Assembly: GCA_963698085.1 (NCBI GenBank)
Contig: OY969122.1
Location: 1,240,001 to 1,304,000, forward strand
From: VRUE01 sp963698085
Lineage (GTDB): Bacteria; Actinomycetota; Thermoleophilia; Solirubrobacterales; 70-9
DNA: 64,000 bases
Direction: 5' to 3'
Numbering within the stretch: position 1 is the first letter of the stretch; every line of letters starts with the position of its first letter. A model generated the notes under the pieces. That model saw only the letters and a program-made list of their open reading frames with translations. It was not told the DNA's origin and made no database searches. Shown here in pieces: positions 8,325 through 16,611 of this stretch. Both the position numbers and the translations under genes were made by a program.

Positions 8325-9626
8325 ATGCATCGGCAGGCCGTTCGACGAAAGGAGCAGGTCATAGCGACGCCCCGCACGATCCAGCGCACCTACCTGACCC
8401 TGCTGCTCGGGAACACGCTGGCGGCGTCATTCATCTGGGGGATCAACACGATCTTCCTGCTCGACGCCGGGCTCTCCAACCTGGAGGCGTTCGCGGCCAA
8501 CGCCTTCTTCACGGCCGGGATGGTGCTGTTCGAGGTGCCGACCGGGATCGTCGCCGACACGATCGGGCGCCGCACCTCCTACCTGCTCGGCACGGTGACG
8601 CTGACCCTGTCGACCTTCCTCTACGTACTCCTCTGGCAGATCGAGGCGCCGTTCTGGCAGTGGGCGGTCGCCTCGATGCTGCTCGGCCTTGGCTTCACCT
8701 TCTTCTCCGGCGCGGTCGAGGCGTGGCTGGTCGATGCGCTCACCGCGACCGGCTTCAGCGGCGAGATGGAGACCGTGTTCGGCCGCGGCCAGATCGTCAC
8801 CGGGGTGGCGATGCTGACCGGCTCGGCGGCGGGAGGCTTCATCGCCCAGCAGACCAGTCTGGGGGTTCCGTTCGTGCTTCGCGGCCTGATCCTGATCGTG
8901 ATGTTTGGCCTCGCCTTCGTGCTCATGCACGACGTCGGTTTCACCCCCGCGAAGGGCGGCCGGCCGCTGGCCGAGATGCGAAAGATCGCCTCCAACTCGA
9001 TCGAGTACGGCTGGCGGGTCCCCGCAGTCAAGTGGCTGATGGTCGAGGCCCTGTTCACCGGCGGCGTCGGCATCTACGCCTTCTACGCACTGCAGCCCTA
9101 CCTACTGGAGCTGTACGGCGATCCGCAGGCTTACCAGATCGCCGGCCTCGTGGCGGCGATCGTCGCCGGCGCGCAGATCGCCGGTGGGATCGCGGCTCCT
9201 CGCATCCGCCGCCTCTTCCACCGCCGTACCTCAGCGCTGATCGTCACCGCCGGCCTCAGCGTCGTCACGCTCGGCCTGATCGGGCTGGTCGAGAGCTTCT
9301 GGGCCGTGCTCGGGCTGATCGTGATCTGGGGGCTGCTCTTCGCCGCCACGATGCCGATCCGCCAGACCTACCTCAACGGCCTAATCCCGTCACGGCAGCG
9401 AGCGACGATCCTCTCCTTCGACTCGATGATGTCCTCCAGCGGCGGGGTCTGGACGCAGCCCTTGCTCGGCCGTGCGGCCGACGCTTGGGGATACGCGCCG
9501 TCCTACCTGATGGGGGCCGGAATCACGGTGCTGGCGCTGCCCTGCCTCGCACTGTCGAGGCGGGAGAACGCTCCGGCCGACACGCTCGACATTGCCGATG
9601 CGGAGCTCGCCCCGCAGCCGGGGTAA
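8325..9626 (+). CDS. MFS transporter
   Basis: This 433-residue, roughly 12-helix major facilitator protein has the cytoplasmic loop 2-3 signature GIVADTIGRRTSYLLG, typical of the family. The N-terminal half ends near LMHDVGFTP and the second half begins at VPAVKWLMVEALF. The substrate cannot be read. The start is uncertain. ATG at 8325 gives the longest frame, but AAAGGAG at about 8347 is correctly spaced only for a non-canonical ATA near 8361, and the first membrane helix does not begin until after that point. It is divergent from the M23 peptidase gene. Confidence 0.85.
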   Translation: MHRQAVRRKEQVIATPRTIQRTYLTLLLGNTLAASFIWGINTIFLLDAGLSNLEAFAANAFFTAGMVLFEVPTGIVADTIGRRTSYLLGTVTLTLSTFLYVLLWQIEAPFWQWAVASMLLGLGFTFFSGAVEAWLVDALTATGFSGEMETVFGRGQIVTGVAMLTGSAAGGFIAQQTSLGVPFVLRGLILIVMFGLAFVLMHDVGFTPAKGGRPLAEMRKIASNSIEYGWRVPAVKWLMVEALFTGGVGIYAFYALQPYLLELYGDPQAYQIAGLVAAIVAGAQIAGGIAAPRIRRLFHRRTSALIVTAGLSVVTLGLIGLVESFWAVLGLIVIWGLLFAATMPIRQTYLNGLIPSRQRATILSFDSMMSSSGGVWTQPLLGRAADAWGYAPSYLMGAGITVLALPCLALSRRENAPADTLDIADAELAPQPG

Positions 9627-9648
9627 GTCGGCATCGCGCTCGTAACCC

Positions 9649-10389
9649 TCACACACCGAGGGCGAAGCTAAGGCCGAGCATCACCGCTGCTCCCAGCCCG
9701 AGGCCGCCGCTCGGGCCGAGCTTGTCGGGACCGGAGTAAGCCTTTGGCAGGAGCTCGATCGCGATCAGGGCGAGCATCGCCCCGGCGGCGAAAGCGAAGG
9801 AGAAAGGCAGCAGGGAGTCGATCTGCTCGACCAGCCCGAACGCAACCAGCGCGCCGACCGGCTGGGGAGCGCTGGTACCGACCGCCGCCCAGAACTGGCG
9901 CGTGTGGCTGAAGCCTGCCGTCGCCATCGGGATCGCCACGCTGGTCCCCTCGGGGATGTTCTGGATCGCGATCGCGAGGATCACGAAGAGGCTGAGGCCG
10001 GCACGGTCTGAGGCGAAAGCCGTGCCTATCGCGAAGCCCTCGGGGAGGCTGTGGACGAAGAGGACGAGGAAGACCAGGGCCGAGGTGCGCGCCCCAGGCC
10101 CGCCGCGGCCCATGAAGGTCGCGCGGGGGTCCAGGCGGCGGCGGATCACGGCCAGCAGCCCCGCGCCCACCGCCAGGCCGCCGAGAACGGCGAGGAGCGA
10201 CCCTTCTTCGCTCGCGGGGATGAGCAGGCCGGCAATCGAAGCCACCCCCATCACCCCGGCGGCGAAGCCGAGTAGGAGCGGCGTCAGCTGCGCAGCCCGC
10301 TGGCCTAGGAAGAAAACCGGAATCGCGCCCAGCCCGGTGGCCAGCGCCGTGCCGGATGCGGCGAGCAGCAGGACAGCCACATCGGGCAT
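9649..10389 (-). CDS. ZIP family divalent metal transporter
   Basis: This is a 246-residue, eight-helix ZIP permease. The metal-binding helices carry FVHSLPEGFAIG and AIQNIPEGTS, the two diagnostic His/Pro/Glu motifs, separated by the usual short stretch. Such permeases import zinc or other divalent ions across the cytoplasmic membrane. The start at 10389 (MPDVAVLLLA) is chosen because the first helix begins there, whereas the longer frame would add a basic, non-membrane leader. It lies 8 bp after the stop of the upstream lipoprotein gene on the same strand, suggesting co-transcription. Confidence 0.9.
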   Translation of the reverse strand: MPDVAVLLLAASGTALATGLGAIPVFFLGQRAAQLTPLLLGFAAGVMGVASIAGLLIPASEEGSLLAVLGGLAVGAGLLAVIRRRLDPRATFMGRGGPGARTSALVFLVLFVHSLPEGFAIGTAFASDRAGLSLFVILAIAIQNIPEGTSVAIPMATAGFSHTRQFWAAVGTSAPQPVGALVAFGLVEQIDSLLPFSFAFAAGAMLALIAIELLPKAYSGPDKLGPSGGLGLGAAVMLGLSFALGV

Positions 10390-10397
10390 GACGAGAA

Positions 10398-10901
10398 TCA
10401 GCGCAGCCCGGCCCGAGCCTCGGCGAGCAGGTCGGAGGCGCCTTCCCATTCGCGCTGCAGCTTCGGTTCGATCGAGTCGGTGTCGCAGGAGGGGGTGGCG
10501 AGGCAATCGCCCCACTCGTTGGCGGCGTCGATGTAGACGTTGAGGGCGCCCTCGGCGGGGGCCGCGACCTGGCTAAGGCAGACGATCCCGAGTCGATCGG
10601 CCTCGACGCCCGTATAGGTGCTGCGAACGCGGTTCACCGTGCCCAGGTACTGCTGGTAGTCGAGCCCGACCGCGAGGGTGTTGGCCATCGATTCGATCGA
10701 GTCGAGGAAATCGCCGAGGGTGCGTCCGCATCGCTTTGCCGCCGGCGAGATGGCCGGCTTCGACGCCGCCGCCGACTTGGGGCTGGCGGCGCTCGTCGCC
10801 TTCTCCCCCCCAGCCGTCGCCGTACCGTCATCGCCGCAGCCAGACAGGATCAGCGCCAGGCTCAGCAGTGCGGCGGCTGCCGCGGTTCGGCTGGAGCGCA
10901 T
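10398..10901 (-). CDS. small lipoprotein of unknown function
   Basis: The 167-residue protein begins with a lipoprotein signal peptide whose lipobox LSGC places the lipidated cysteine at residue 22. An Ala/Ser/Lys-rich linker (23-58) follows, then a helical domain containing paired cysteines (C57, and C134 with C139 near the C-terminus). I do not recognise the domain. It is probably anchored on the outer face of the membrane. The gene lies just upstream of the ZIP transporter, so a role as an extracellular partner in metal uptake is possible but not shown. It is divergent from the SGNH gene with a 23 bp gap. Confidence 0.7.
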   Translation of the reverse strand: MRSSRTAAAAALLSLALILSGCGDDGTATAGGEKATSAASPKSAAASKPAISPAAKRCGRTLGDFLDSIESMANTLAVGLDYQQYLGTVNRVRSTYTGVEADRLGIVCLSQVAAPAEGALNVYIDAANEWGDCLATPSCDTDSIEPKLQREWEGASDLLAEARAGLR

Positions 10902-10924
10902 CTGAGTAGTGTAAGAATCCGCCG

Positions 10925-11701
10925 ATGTTGGGGGCGGGCAAGCTTGCGTTGGTGGCCGCGCAGATAGCGCTGCTCGCTCTTACCTTGAACGCCCCCGCCG
11001 CGAAGGCGAGCGGCAACGGTGGCGCGCTGGTCGTCGGTGACAGCCTCGAGGTGCTGACTATCCCCTACTTGAAGCGGTACCTACCCGGCGTGCCGCTCAC
11101 CACCAACGCCGTCGGCGGCTACAACAGCTACCAGATCTTCGACCTCTTCGAGGAAAGCTACGACCCCTCGCAGTCGGTGATCGTCTTCGCCGCGGGCACC
11201 AACGACAACCCCGCCTATCCGCAGATCCTGGCCGGCAACCTGAACGCCGTCGCCGAACGGATCGGCGACCGCTGCATGATCGTGCCAACCATCCACGGTT
11301 TTACCGTCAACGGCATCGGCAACGACGGCAAGAACAGCGTGGTCAGGTCCTTCGCCGCCTCGCGGCTGGGCACACAGGTGCCCGACTGGGCAGGTGCCGT
11401 CGCCACCCACCCCGAGCTGATGCAGTCCGATGGCCTGCACCCGGTTCCCGCCGGGGCCGACTACCGGGCGCGGCTGATCGCGCAGGGCATAAAAGGGTGC
11501 CTCGCTTTCAGTCATGCCCCAAGCGGCGAACCGGCGATCGAGTCCGCCCCTGAACTCGCCCCGGTCGGCAAGTTCGCCCAGCGGCAGGCGGCACTTGCCG
11601 GCGCTATCGCCACCTCGCTGGGCGAGGCGGTCGCGATGCAGGTGGTCGGCCAACAACCGTTACTGGTGACCGCGCTCGGCATGATCTCCCCCGATGCCTG
11701 A
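10925..11701 (+). CDS. secreted SGNH hydrolase-like protein
   Basis: This 258-residue protein has a signal peptide (about 1-28) and an SGNH-fold domain. The nucleophile block VVGDSLE has Ser40. The oxyanion block is AAGTNDNP, and a C-terminal DGLHP supplies the Asp/His pair. It would deacylate or transacylate an extracellular carbohydrate or lipid. Its last 8 bp overlap the start of the acyltransferase-3 gene, so the two are translationally coupled and probably act on the same envelope polymer. The tail after residue 195 is unassigned. Confidence 0.8.
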   Translation: MLGAGKLALVAAQIALLALTLNAPAAKASGNGGALVVGDSLEVLTIPYLKRYLPGVPLTTNAVGGYNSYQIFDLFEESYDPSQSVIVFAAGTNDNPAYPQILAGNLNAVAERIGDRCMIVPTIHGFTVNGIGNDGKNSVVRSFAASRLGTQVPDWAGAVATHPELMQSDGLHPVPAGADYRARLIAQGIKGCLAFSHAPSGEPAIESAPELAPVGKFAQRQAALAGAIATSLGEAVAMQVVGQQPLLVTALGMISPDA

Positions 11702-13637
11702 ACCGGTAAAGCGCGGACAGCGTTACATGCCCGGCCTCGACGGCCTGCGGGCGATCGCGGTGATCGGCGTGATCCTCTACCACCTCGACTTCGGTTGGGC
11801 CGAAGGCGGCTTGCTTGGTGTGGGTGTGTTCTTCACCCTCAGCGGCTACCTGATTACCGACATCCTGCTCAATCAGGTGAACAAGGGTGGGATCAAACTG
11901 AAGTCGTTCTGGTTGGCCCGGGCCCGCCGCCTGCTGCCGGCCCTGTTCGTAATGCTGACCGTGGTGACGGCGTGGGTAACGTTGATCGGCCCGCACCAGC
12001 CGCCCGACTTCCGCAGCGCGGCACTGAGCGCGGCGGGTTACTTCAACAACTGGTGGCTGATCCTCCACGACGTCTCCTACTTCGAGCGCTTCGCGCCGCC
12101 CTCGCCGCTGAACCACCTCTGGTCGCTTTCGGTCGAGGAGCAGTTCTACATCGCCTGGCCCTTCCTGCTGATGCTCGGCCTGCGCCTCGTTCCGGAGGTC
12201 AAGCAGGCGACGGGAGTGCGGCCTCGCCTCGCCGCGGTCACCCTGATCGGGGCGCTGCTCTCGGGCATCCTGATGGCGGTCCTCTACAGCCCCTCGCTCG
12301 ACCCCTCGCGCGTCTATTACGGAACCGACACCCGAGCGCTCGAGCTGCTCGTCGGTGCGGCGCTGGCGATGGTCTGGCCGAGTCGGCGCCTGCACTCGCG
12401 CATCGCCCCGCAGGCGCGGCGAACGATCGAGGCAGCGGGGATGGTTGGCCTGATCGCGATCGGCCTGATGTTCTGGCGCAGCAGCGAGTTCTCGCCCTTT
12501 CTCTACCGCGGCGGCTTCGCCCTGCTGGCGCTGGTTTCGATGCTCGCCGTCGCCTCGCTCGCCCACCCGGCCTCCCGGCTCGGCCCAATCGTCGGCTGCA
12601 AGCCGATGCGCTGGATCGGTGAACGCTCCTACGGCATCTATCTCTGGACGCTGCCGATCATCGTCCTGACCACGCCCGAGGGAGCCCAAGGAGCCAACCT
12701 CCTCCGCGCCGTACTCCAGGTCGCGGCGATCATGACCGTGGCGGAGCTCTCCTGGCGCTATGTCGAGAACCCGATCCGACACGGCGCCCTGGGCCGGCTC
12801 TGGGCGCAGTGGCGAGCAGGGCGGATACGGCGCGAGCAGGTGACGGGGCGCGGTTGGGCGATCGCCAGTGCCAGCGCCGTGGTCGCCGCGATCGCGGTTG
12901 CCGGCCTCGCCGGCGTCGGCGTCTCCAACGAGCCGCAGGCGATCGGCTCGGAAACCGTCGCCAAGACCGTCACCGCGAAGAACGTCAAGCGGGCGCCGCT
13001 GGCTACCTCCTGCGAAGCGGTCATCCACATCGGCGACTCGACCTCGGAGGGGCTCGTCTCCGAAGAATATTTGCCCGACCCAAGCCAGCTGATCAGCGCC
13101 CAGTACGCCCGCGTCGGTGCCACCACGCAGCACCTCGAGGTCTCGGGCGCGCGCTCGATCTACGAGAACTTCGAAGGGCTGCCGAACGCCAAGGAAGTCG
13201 CCGAAGCCTGGAAGAACGAAGGCTTCGAAGGGTGTTGGGTGCTGGCGATGGGGACCAACGAGGCGGCCAACGTCGCCGCCGGCTCGTCCTTCACCTACGA
13301 GGACAGGATCGACAGCATGATGACGACGATCGGCGAAGAGCCGGTGCTGTGGGTGAACGTGAAGTCAATCGTCAAGGGCGGCCCCTACGCCTCCGCCAAC
13401 ATGGAGGAGTGGGACGAGGCGCTGCTCGAGGGCTGCGACCGTTACCCGCACATGCGGATCTACGACTGGGCCGGCGACGTCAAGGAGCAATGGTTCATCC
13501 CCGACGGGATTCACTTCACCTCGGAAGGCTATGCGGCGCGAGGCAGGTTGATCGCCGACGCACTGCTCGCCGGCTTCCCCAACTCGCACCCGCTGGAGAT
13601 GGCGGATAAGGACAACTGCCTCGTCTCACCTTCCTGA
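11694..13637 (+). CDS. acyltransferase-3 / SGNH fusion O-acetyltransferase (OafA-like)
   Basis: The 647-residue membrane protein starts with an acyltransferase-3 domain. It has the signature YMPGLDGLRAIAVIGVILYH with catalytic-type His30, about ten membrane helices to residue 370, and the LNHLWSLSVEEQFYIAWP motif. After another helix near 380-400, residues 440-640 form a periplasmic-side SGNH domain with HIGDSTSEG, LAMGTNEAAN and PDGIHFTSEGY. OafA-type enzymes move acetyl groups from the cytoplasm onto surface glycans. The gene overlaps the secreted SGNH gene by 8 bp. The stop overlaps the convergent SpoIID gene by 12 bp. Confidence 0.9.
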   Translation: MPEPVKRGQRYMPGLDGLRAIAVIGVILYHLDFGWAEGGLLGVGVFFTLSGYLITDILLNQVNKGGIKLKSFWLARARRLLPALFVMLTVVTAWVTLIGPHQPPDFRSAALSAAGYFNNWWLILHDVSYFERFAPPSPLNHLWSLSVEEQFYIAWPFLLMLGLRLVPEVKQATGVRPRLAAVTLIGALLSGILMAVLYSPSLDPSRVYYGTDTRALELLVGAALAMVWPSRRLHSRIAPQARRTIEAAGMVGLIAIGLMFWRSSEFSPFLYRGGFALLALVSMLAVASLAHPASRLGPIVGCKPMRWIGERSYGIYLWTLPIIVLTTPEGAQGANLLRAVLQVAAIMTVAELSWRYVENPIRHGALGRLWAQWRAGRIRREQVTGRGWAIASASAVVAAIAVAGLAGVGVSNEPQAIGSETVAKTVTAKNVKRAPLATSCEAVIHIGDSTSEGLVSEEYLPDPSQLISAQYARVGATTQHLEVSGARSIYENFEGLPNAKEVAEAWKNEGFEGCWVLAMGTNEAANVAAGSSFTYEDRIDSMMTTIGEEPVLWVNVKSIVKGGPYASANMEEWDEALLEGCDRYPHMRIYDWAGDVKEQWFIPDGIHFTSEGYAARGRLIADALLAGFPNSHPLEMADKDNCLVSPS

Positions 13638-14744
13638 GCGCACCTTCTTGAAGTAAGCCCAGCGGTCATACAGGCCCAGCGCCGCCGCCAGCGTGTCGCC
13701 GCGGATCGTGGTCGTGCCGCCGCTCCCGATCAGCTTCGCGTAGTCGATCCGTGGTGAGTCGCCGCGCTTGGTCACCCTGATCCCACGCAGGCCACCGGCG
13801 ACGTAGGTGCCGAGGCGGCCGTTCATCTCGGCCTGGGAGAAACGGAACGTCCACTCGTGCAGGGGCGAGTAGTAGTCGTAGGGGTCGTTGACGCTCTGCA
13901 GATAGGGAACGTCCGGTGCGCCGAGGAAACCCGACTCGGTGCGGCCGCCCGAGGAGGAGAAGTAGGTCGTCTGCGCGATCTCGCCTGCGTAGGTCGCCAC
14001 CTGGTTGAGGGTCGAGCGCACCGCCTGGTCGGTGCGCTCGCTCTCTAACTCGACGCCGCCGTAGACCTGGGTGCGGGTGTCGGCGTAGAGGTCGAAGCCG
14101 TTGCCGCCAACGTCGGTCGAGAGCGCGATCGAGCGGGCCGCGATCGCAAACGCCCGCAAAGTCGCCAGCGGCCATTCCGGTGGGACCTCGCCGGGCAGGG
14201 AGCCGCGCGCGTAGGCATTGACGTTGAGTCGGTTGATCACGTTCAGCGAGCCCGCTGCCGAGGCGGTCGGGACAACCTCGAGCGCGCCGCGGTAGACACC
14301 GATGCCGCTGATCCGGACCATCCGCCGCCCCTCGGCGTGCAGCCGCTCGCCGCAGCGAGCCAGCAGCTTGCCCGAGCCGGAGAGCAGCCGCACAGAAGAT
14401 CCGCGCCGGTGCGCTCGGTAGCTGCGCGACGAAACGAGTGAGCGGCCACAGGCGGCGGTCGCGCCGCTGAAGGAGACGTCGCCGGGGCTGATCGCGAGCA
14501 GCACCGTCACCTGCGGCGCCCCCCGCATCTCCGTGAGGCGGATGCCGCGATAGTAGTGACCGAGGATCTGCCGGTAGCCGGCACCGTGCTTGCCGTAGCC
14601 ATAGGCGCCGTAGGCGCTCATGCCGACCCCGTGGCCGAAGCCGCCGCCTTTGACCACCCAGGTGACGGCGCCCTCGGCCGCCGCCGGCCCCGAGCCGACC
14701 GCGAAGAGGATCAGCGACAGCACTGCGATCCGCGCTCTCGTCAT
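13626..14744 (-). CDS. secreted SpoIID/LytB domain protein
   Basis: This 372-residue protein has a signal peptide (1-23) and a SpoIID/LytB domain. The family motifs are seen at GFGHGVGMSAYGAYGYGKHG, VINRLNVNAYARGSLPGEVPPEWP, RAFAIAARS and YADTRTQVYGG. SpoIID proteins are lytic transglycosylases that cut denuded glycan strands, and LytB homologues stimulate wall amidases. In an organism with no sporulation genes in view, it is probably a general cell-wall remodelling factor. It is followed upstream by an M15 peptidase on the same strand, consistent with a wall-turnover group. Confidence 0.9.
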   Translation of the reverse strand: MTRARIAVLSLILFAVGSGPAAAEGAVTWVVKGGGFGHGVGMSAYGAYGYGKHGAGYRQILGHYYRGIRLTEMRGAPQVTVLLAISPGDVSFSGATAACGRSLVSSRSYRAHRRGSSVRLLSGSGKLLARCGERLHAEGRRMVRISGIGVYRGALEVVPTASAAGSLNVINRLNVNAYARGSLPGEVPPEWPLATLRAFAIAARSIALSTDVGGNGFDLYADTRTQVYGGVELESERTDQAVRSTLNQVATYAGEIAQTTYFSSSGGRTESGFLGAPDVPYLQSVNDPYDYYSPLHEWTFRFSQAEMNGRLGTYVAGGLRGIRVTKRGDSPRIDYAKLIGSGGTTTIRGDTLAAALGLYDRWAYFKKVRSGR

Positions 14745-14798
14745 CCGGCCCGAGACTAACGGCGCCCTCTGCGCCCGGACGCAAGATCCGCTGCCGGC

Positions 14799-15470
14799 CT
14801 AGTTACCGGTCGCCGAGAAGTGCTGGTAGTCCTTTGGCCAAGCCCAGTTGCCGCCCCACTCCCAGCCGATCCTGGCGAACGCCGCGACGACCGCGCCGTG
14901 GCGGTGGACCATTCCCATCCGATGATCTCCGCGGCGGGCGTAAGGAGCGCTGGCGGGCGGGGAGACGTAGCCGGAGTCGGTGACGTAGGGGTTCTCGATC
15001 GGGTTGACGTCGATCGCCCTGCCAAAGGCGTGTTCGGACCAGACCCCAGGTTGACCGGCGACAGTGCGGCAGTTGAAGGCCGAGGTGTTGTCGGCCGCCA
15101 TGCTGCGCCGGTCATCAGCGCCATAAGCATCGACCAGGCGCATCCGCCGGATTGGGAAGCGCTGCCGGTAGAGCGAGCGCATCACGCCCAGCATCCCCCG
15201 CGCAGCGTCGCGGTTGACAACCAGACGGCCGCGGTGGACCCTGCGATCAAATCCCCAGTGCCTGACCCTCAGCAGTCGCAGCTCGGCGAAGCCGACGGGA
15301 CAGCCGGGGCGCCAGGAGACGCCACTCATCCGCGCCCGCGTCAGGTCGTCGATGCGTTCGACCTTGCCGCGAAAGGCGGGCGTCTTGCCGGCGGCTTCCG
15401 CGACCGGCGCCGTGTCGGACGCAAGCACAAGGGCGACAACCAGCAGGAGAGCGGCCTTCACGGTGCGCAA
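14799..15470 (-). CDS. secreted M15-family D-Ala-D-Ala carboxypeptidase-like protein
   Basis: The 223-residue protein has a signal peptide (about 1-26) and an M15C peptidase domain. The zinc ligands are seen in WSEHAFGRAIDVNP (the His and Asp of the HxxxxxxD pattern) and in the C-terminal DYQHF. The tryptophan-rich WEWGGNWAWPKD is also typical. It would trim peptidoglycan stem peptides outside the membrane. It lies 54 bp from the SpoIID gene on the same strand. The start was chosen because it begins the signal peptide. Confidence 0.85.
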   Translation of the reverse strand: MRTVKAALLLVVALVLASDTAPVAEAAGKTPAFRGKVERIDDLTRARMSGVSWRPGCPVGFAELRLLRVRHWGFDRRVHRGRLVVNRDAARGMLGVMRSLYRQRFPIRRMRLVDAYGADDRRSMAADNTSAFNCRTVAGQPGVWSEHAFGRAIDVNPIENPYVTDSGYVSPPASAPYARRGDHRMGMVHRHGAVVAAFARIGWEWGGNWAWPKDYQHFSATGN

Positions 15471-15537
15471 GCTACCGACCCCGCCGTCGCGAACCGCGGT
15501 TTGCCGCTGTAAGCATCACGAGCGATACATTGTTTTC

Positions 15538-15771
15538 ATGACCCACGTGAGCATCCGCGATCTACGTAATCGTGGCGGAGAGGTCGTCCACCGAGCGGCC
15601 CGGGGAGAGCAGATCACGATCACGCGCTCCGGACGGGAGGTTGCGGAACTGCGACCGATAAGGCCGCCGCTTTCGGCCGCGGCGCTGCTGAATCGCTGGC
15701 CCCGACTCCCCGCCGTCGATCCAGCCTCCCTGCGTACAGACGTCGACCGACTGCTTGACCCAACCCTGTGA
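15538..15771 (+). CDS. orphan Phd/YefM-type antitoxin
   Basis: This 77-residue protein has the Phd/YefM N-terminal DNA-binding pattern: VSIRDLRNRGGEVVHRAARG, EQITITRSGREVAEL. The C-terminus (LLNRWPRLPAVDPASLRTDV) is the usual toxin-binding tail. The ATG at 15538 is chosen because the fold starts there. Antitoxins of this kind are followed by an overlapping PIN or RelE toxin gene. Here a GTG at 15768 overlaps the stop but gives only ten codons before TAG, so the toxin is missing. Alone it may still repress its own promoter. Confidence 0.8.
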   Translation: MTHVSIRDLRNRGGEVVHRAARGEQITITRSGREVAELRPIRPPLSAAALLNRWPRLPAVDPASLRTDVDRLLDPTL

Positions 15772-15800
15772 GCATCGAGGGGCTCGAAGTAGTCGAATAG
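15768..15800 (+). pseudogene. possible truncated toxin start
   Basis: A GTG overlapping the antitoxin stop in the way toxin genes normally do opens a ten-codon frame (VSIEGLEVVE) that ends at a TAG. This could be the remnant of a deleted toxin gene, or chance. Nothing toxin-like follows before the coiled-coil gene on the other strand. Confidence 0.2.
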
Positions 15801-15817
15801 CGCCGCTCAGGCGAGCA

Positions 15818-16210
15818 CTACAACTGAGTGGCGATGATGCCCAGGAGAGCGGCGATGATGCCGCCGCCGACCTGGAACAGGGATCGGTGCAGGGCGGTGA
15901 ATCCCTGATGCGTTTCCTTTCGCAGCGCCTCGCTCTCTTCGCGGGTTTCGTCCCGAAGCAACCTGATCTCCTCCCAGAGCTCCGCTTGGAGTGACTTGGT
16001 TTCCTCTCGGAGTGACCTGGTCTCGTCGCGAAGGGAGCCGACCTCTTTGTGCAGCTCCTTGCGGAGCGATCCGACCTCTTTGTGCAGCTCCCCCCGCAGA
16101 GAGCCGACCTCTTTGTGCAGCTCTTTGCGGAGCAAGGCGATGTCCGCCGTGACGCGGTCGAAGCCGTCGTCCAGGCGCTCGTCGGTCCAGCTGTTCCTCA
16201 TCGCCTCCAT
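15818..16210 (-). CDS. SWTDERLDD-family coiled-coil membrane protein, copy 1 (with hendecad repeats)
   Basis: The 130-residue protein begins MEAMRNSWTDERLDDGFDRV, continues as a long coiled coil and ends in one hydrophobic segment (about 110-130, closing IIATQL) that should anchor it in the membrane. The coil contains three 11-residue repeats of the LRKELHKEVGS type. Three paralogues occur at 18719, 32664 and 38177, sharing the N-terminal motif and C-terminal anchor but differing in coil length. The function is unknown. The start at 16210 is chosen by alignment with the paralogues. A TACATA box nine bases upstream suggests a leaderless transcript. Confidence 0.75.
   Translation of the reverse strand: MEAMRNSWTDERLDDGFDRVTADIALLRKELHKEVGSLRGELHKEVGSLRKELHKEVGSLRDETRSLREETKSLQAELWEEIRLLRDETREESEALRKETHQGFTALHRSLFQVGGGIIAALLGIIATQL
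16034..16132 (-). repeat. three tandem 33-bp repeats inside the coiled-coil gene
   Basis: Three near-identical 33-bp units encode LRKELHKEVGS, LRGELHKEVGS and LRKELHKEVGS. Eleven-residue periodicity is that of a hendecad coiled coil. The units differ by a few bases, so the array probably grows and shrinks by slippage or unequal recombination. Confidence 0.85.
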
Positions 16211-16352
16211 GATGACAGCTATGTAGACAGAGAGCTGCGCGCGCATGGCGCGCTAAATGGAAAGTTTGTGAAATGCTTTGTATGCAGCGCCTCACTGAGC
16301 GGGAGGTTCCACTTCCGGTTTGACGGAATCCAGGGCGGGGTATTCCCGCGCC

Positions 16353-16586
16353 ATGACCGCAGCTGGAGCGATCTTCCTTATTGCCGTGGGCGCGATCCTG
16401 CGCTACGCGACGAACATCCACGTGGAGGGCGTCAGCCTCGACACCGTCGGCCTGATCCTGATGATCGCCGGGCTGGCTGGCTTGATCATCGGCCTGTGGC
16501 AGTGGGCGACCTTGTCTCGTCGCAGCCGCGAAGGCAACGTCGTGGTCGAAGAGCGGCGGGACGTCCGCGAACCACCCCGATATTGA
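16353..16586 (+). CDS. small two-helix membrane protein (DUF6458-like)
   Basis: This 77-residue protein has two membrane segments. The first is AGAIFLIAVGAILRYA and the second follows GVSLDTVGLILMIAGLAGLIIGLW, the layout of the DUF6458 family common in Actinobacteria. The charged tail (RRSREGNVVVEERRDVREPP) is cytoplasmic by charge. ATG at 16353 is preferred over the upstream in-frame start at 16320 because the first helix begins immediately after it. The function of the family is unknown. It stands alone between a coiled-coil gene and the ligase gene. Confidence 0.75.
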   Translation: MTAAGAIFLIAVGAILRYATNIHVEGVSLDTVGLILMIAGLAGLIIGLWQWATLSRRSREGNVVVEERRDVREPPRY

Positions 16587-16611
16587 TTCTCTAGGTTGGG
16601 GGCGTACCAAC

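Noticed and set aside
8340..8365. non-canonical ATA start for the MFS gene
   Set aside because: The ribosome binding site fits, but ATA starts are very rare, so the ATG at 8325 is kept.
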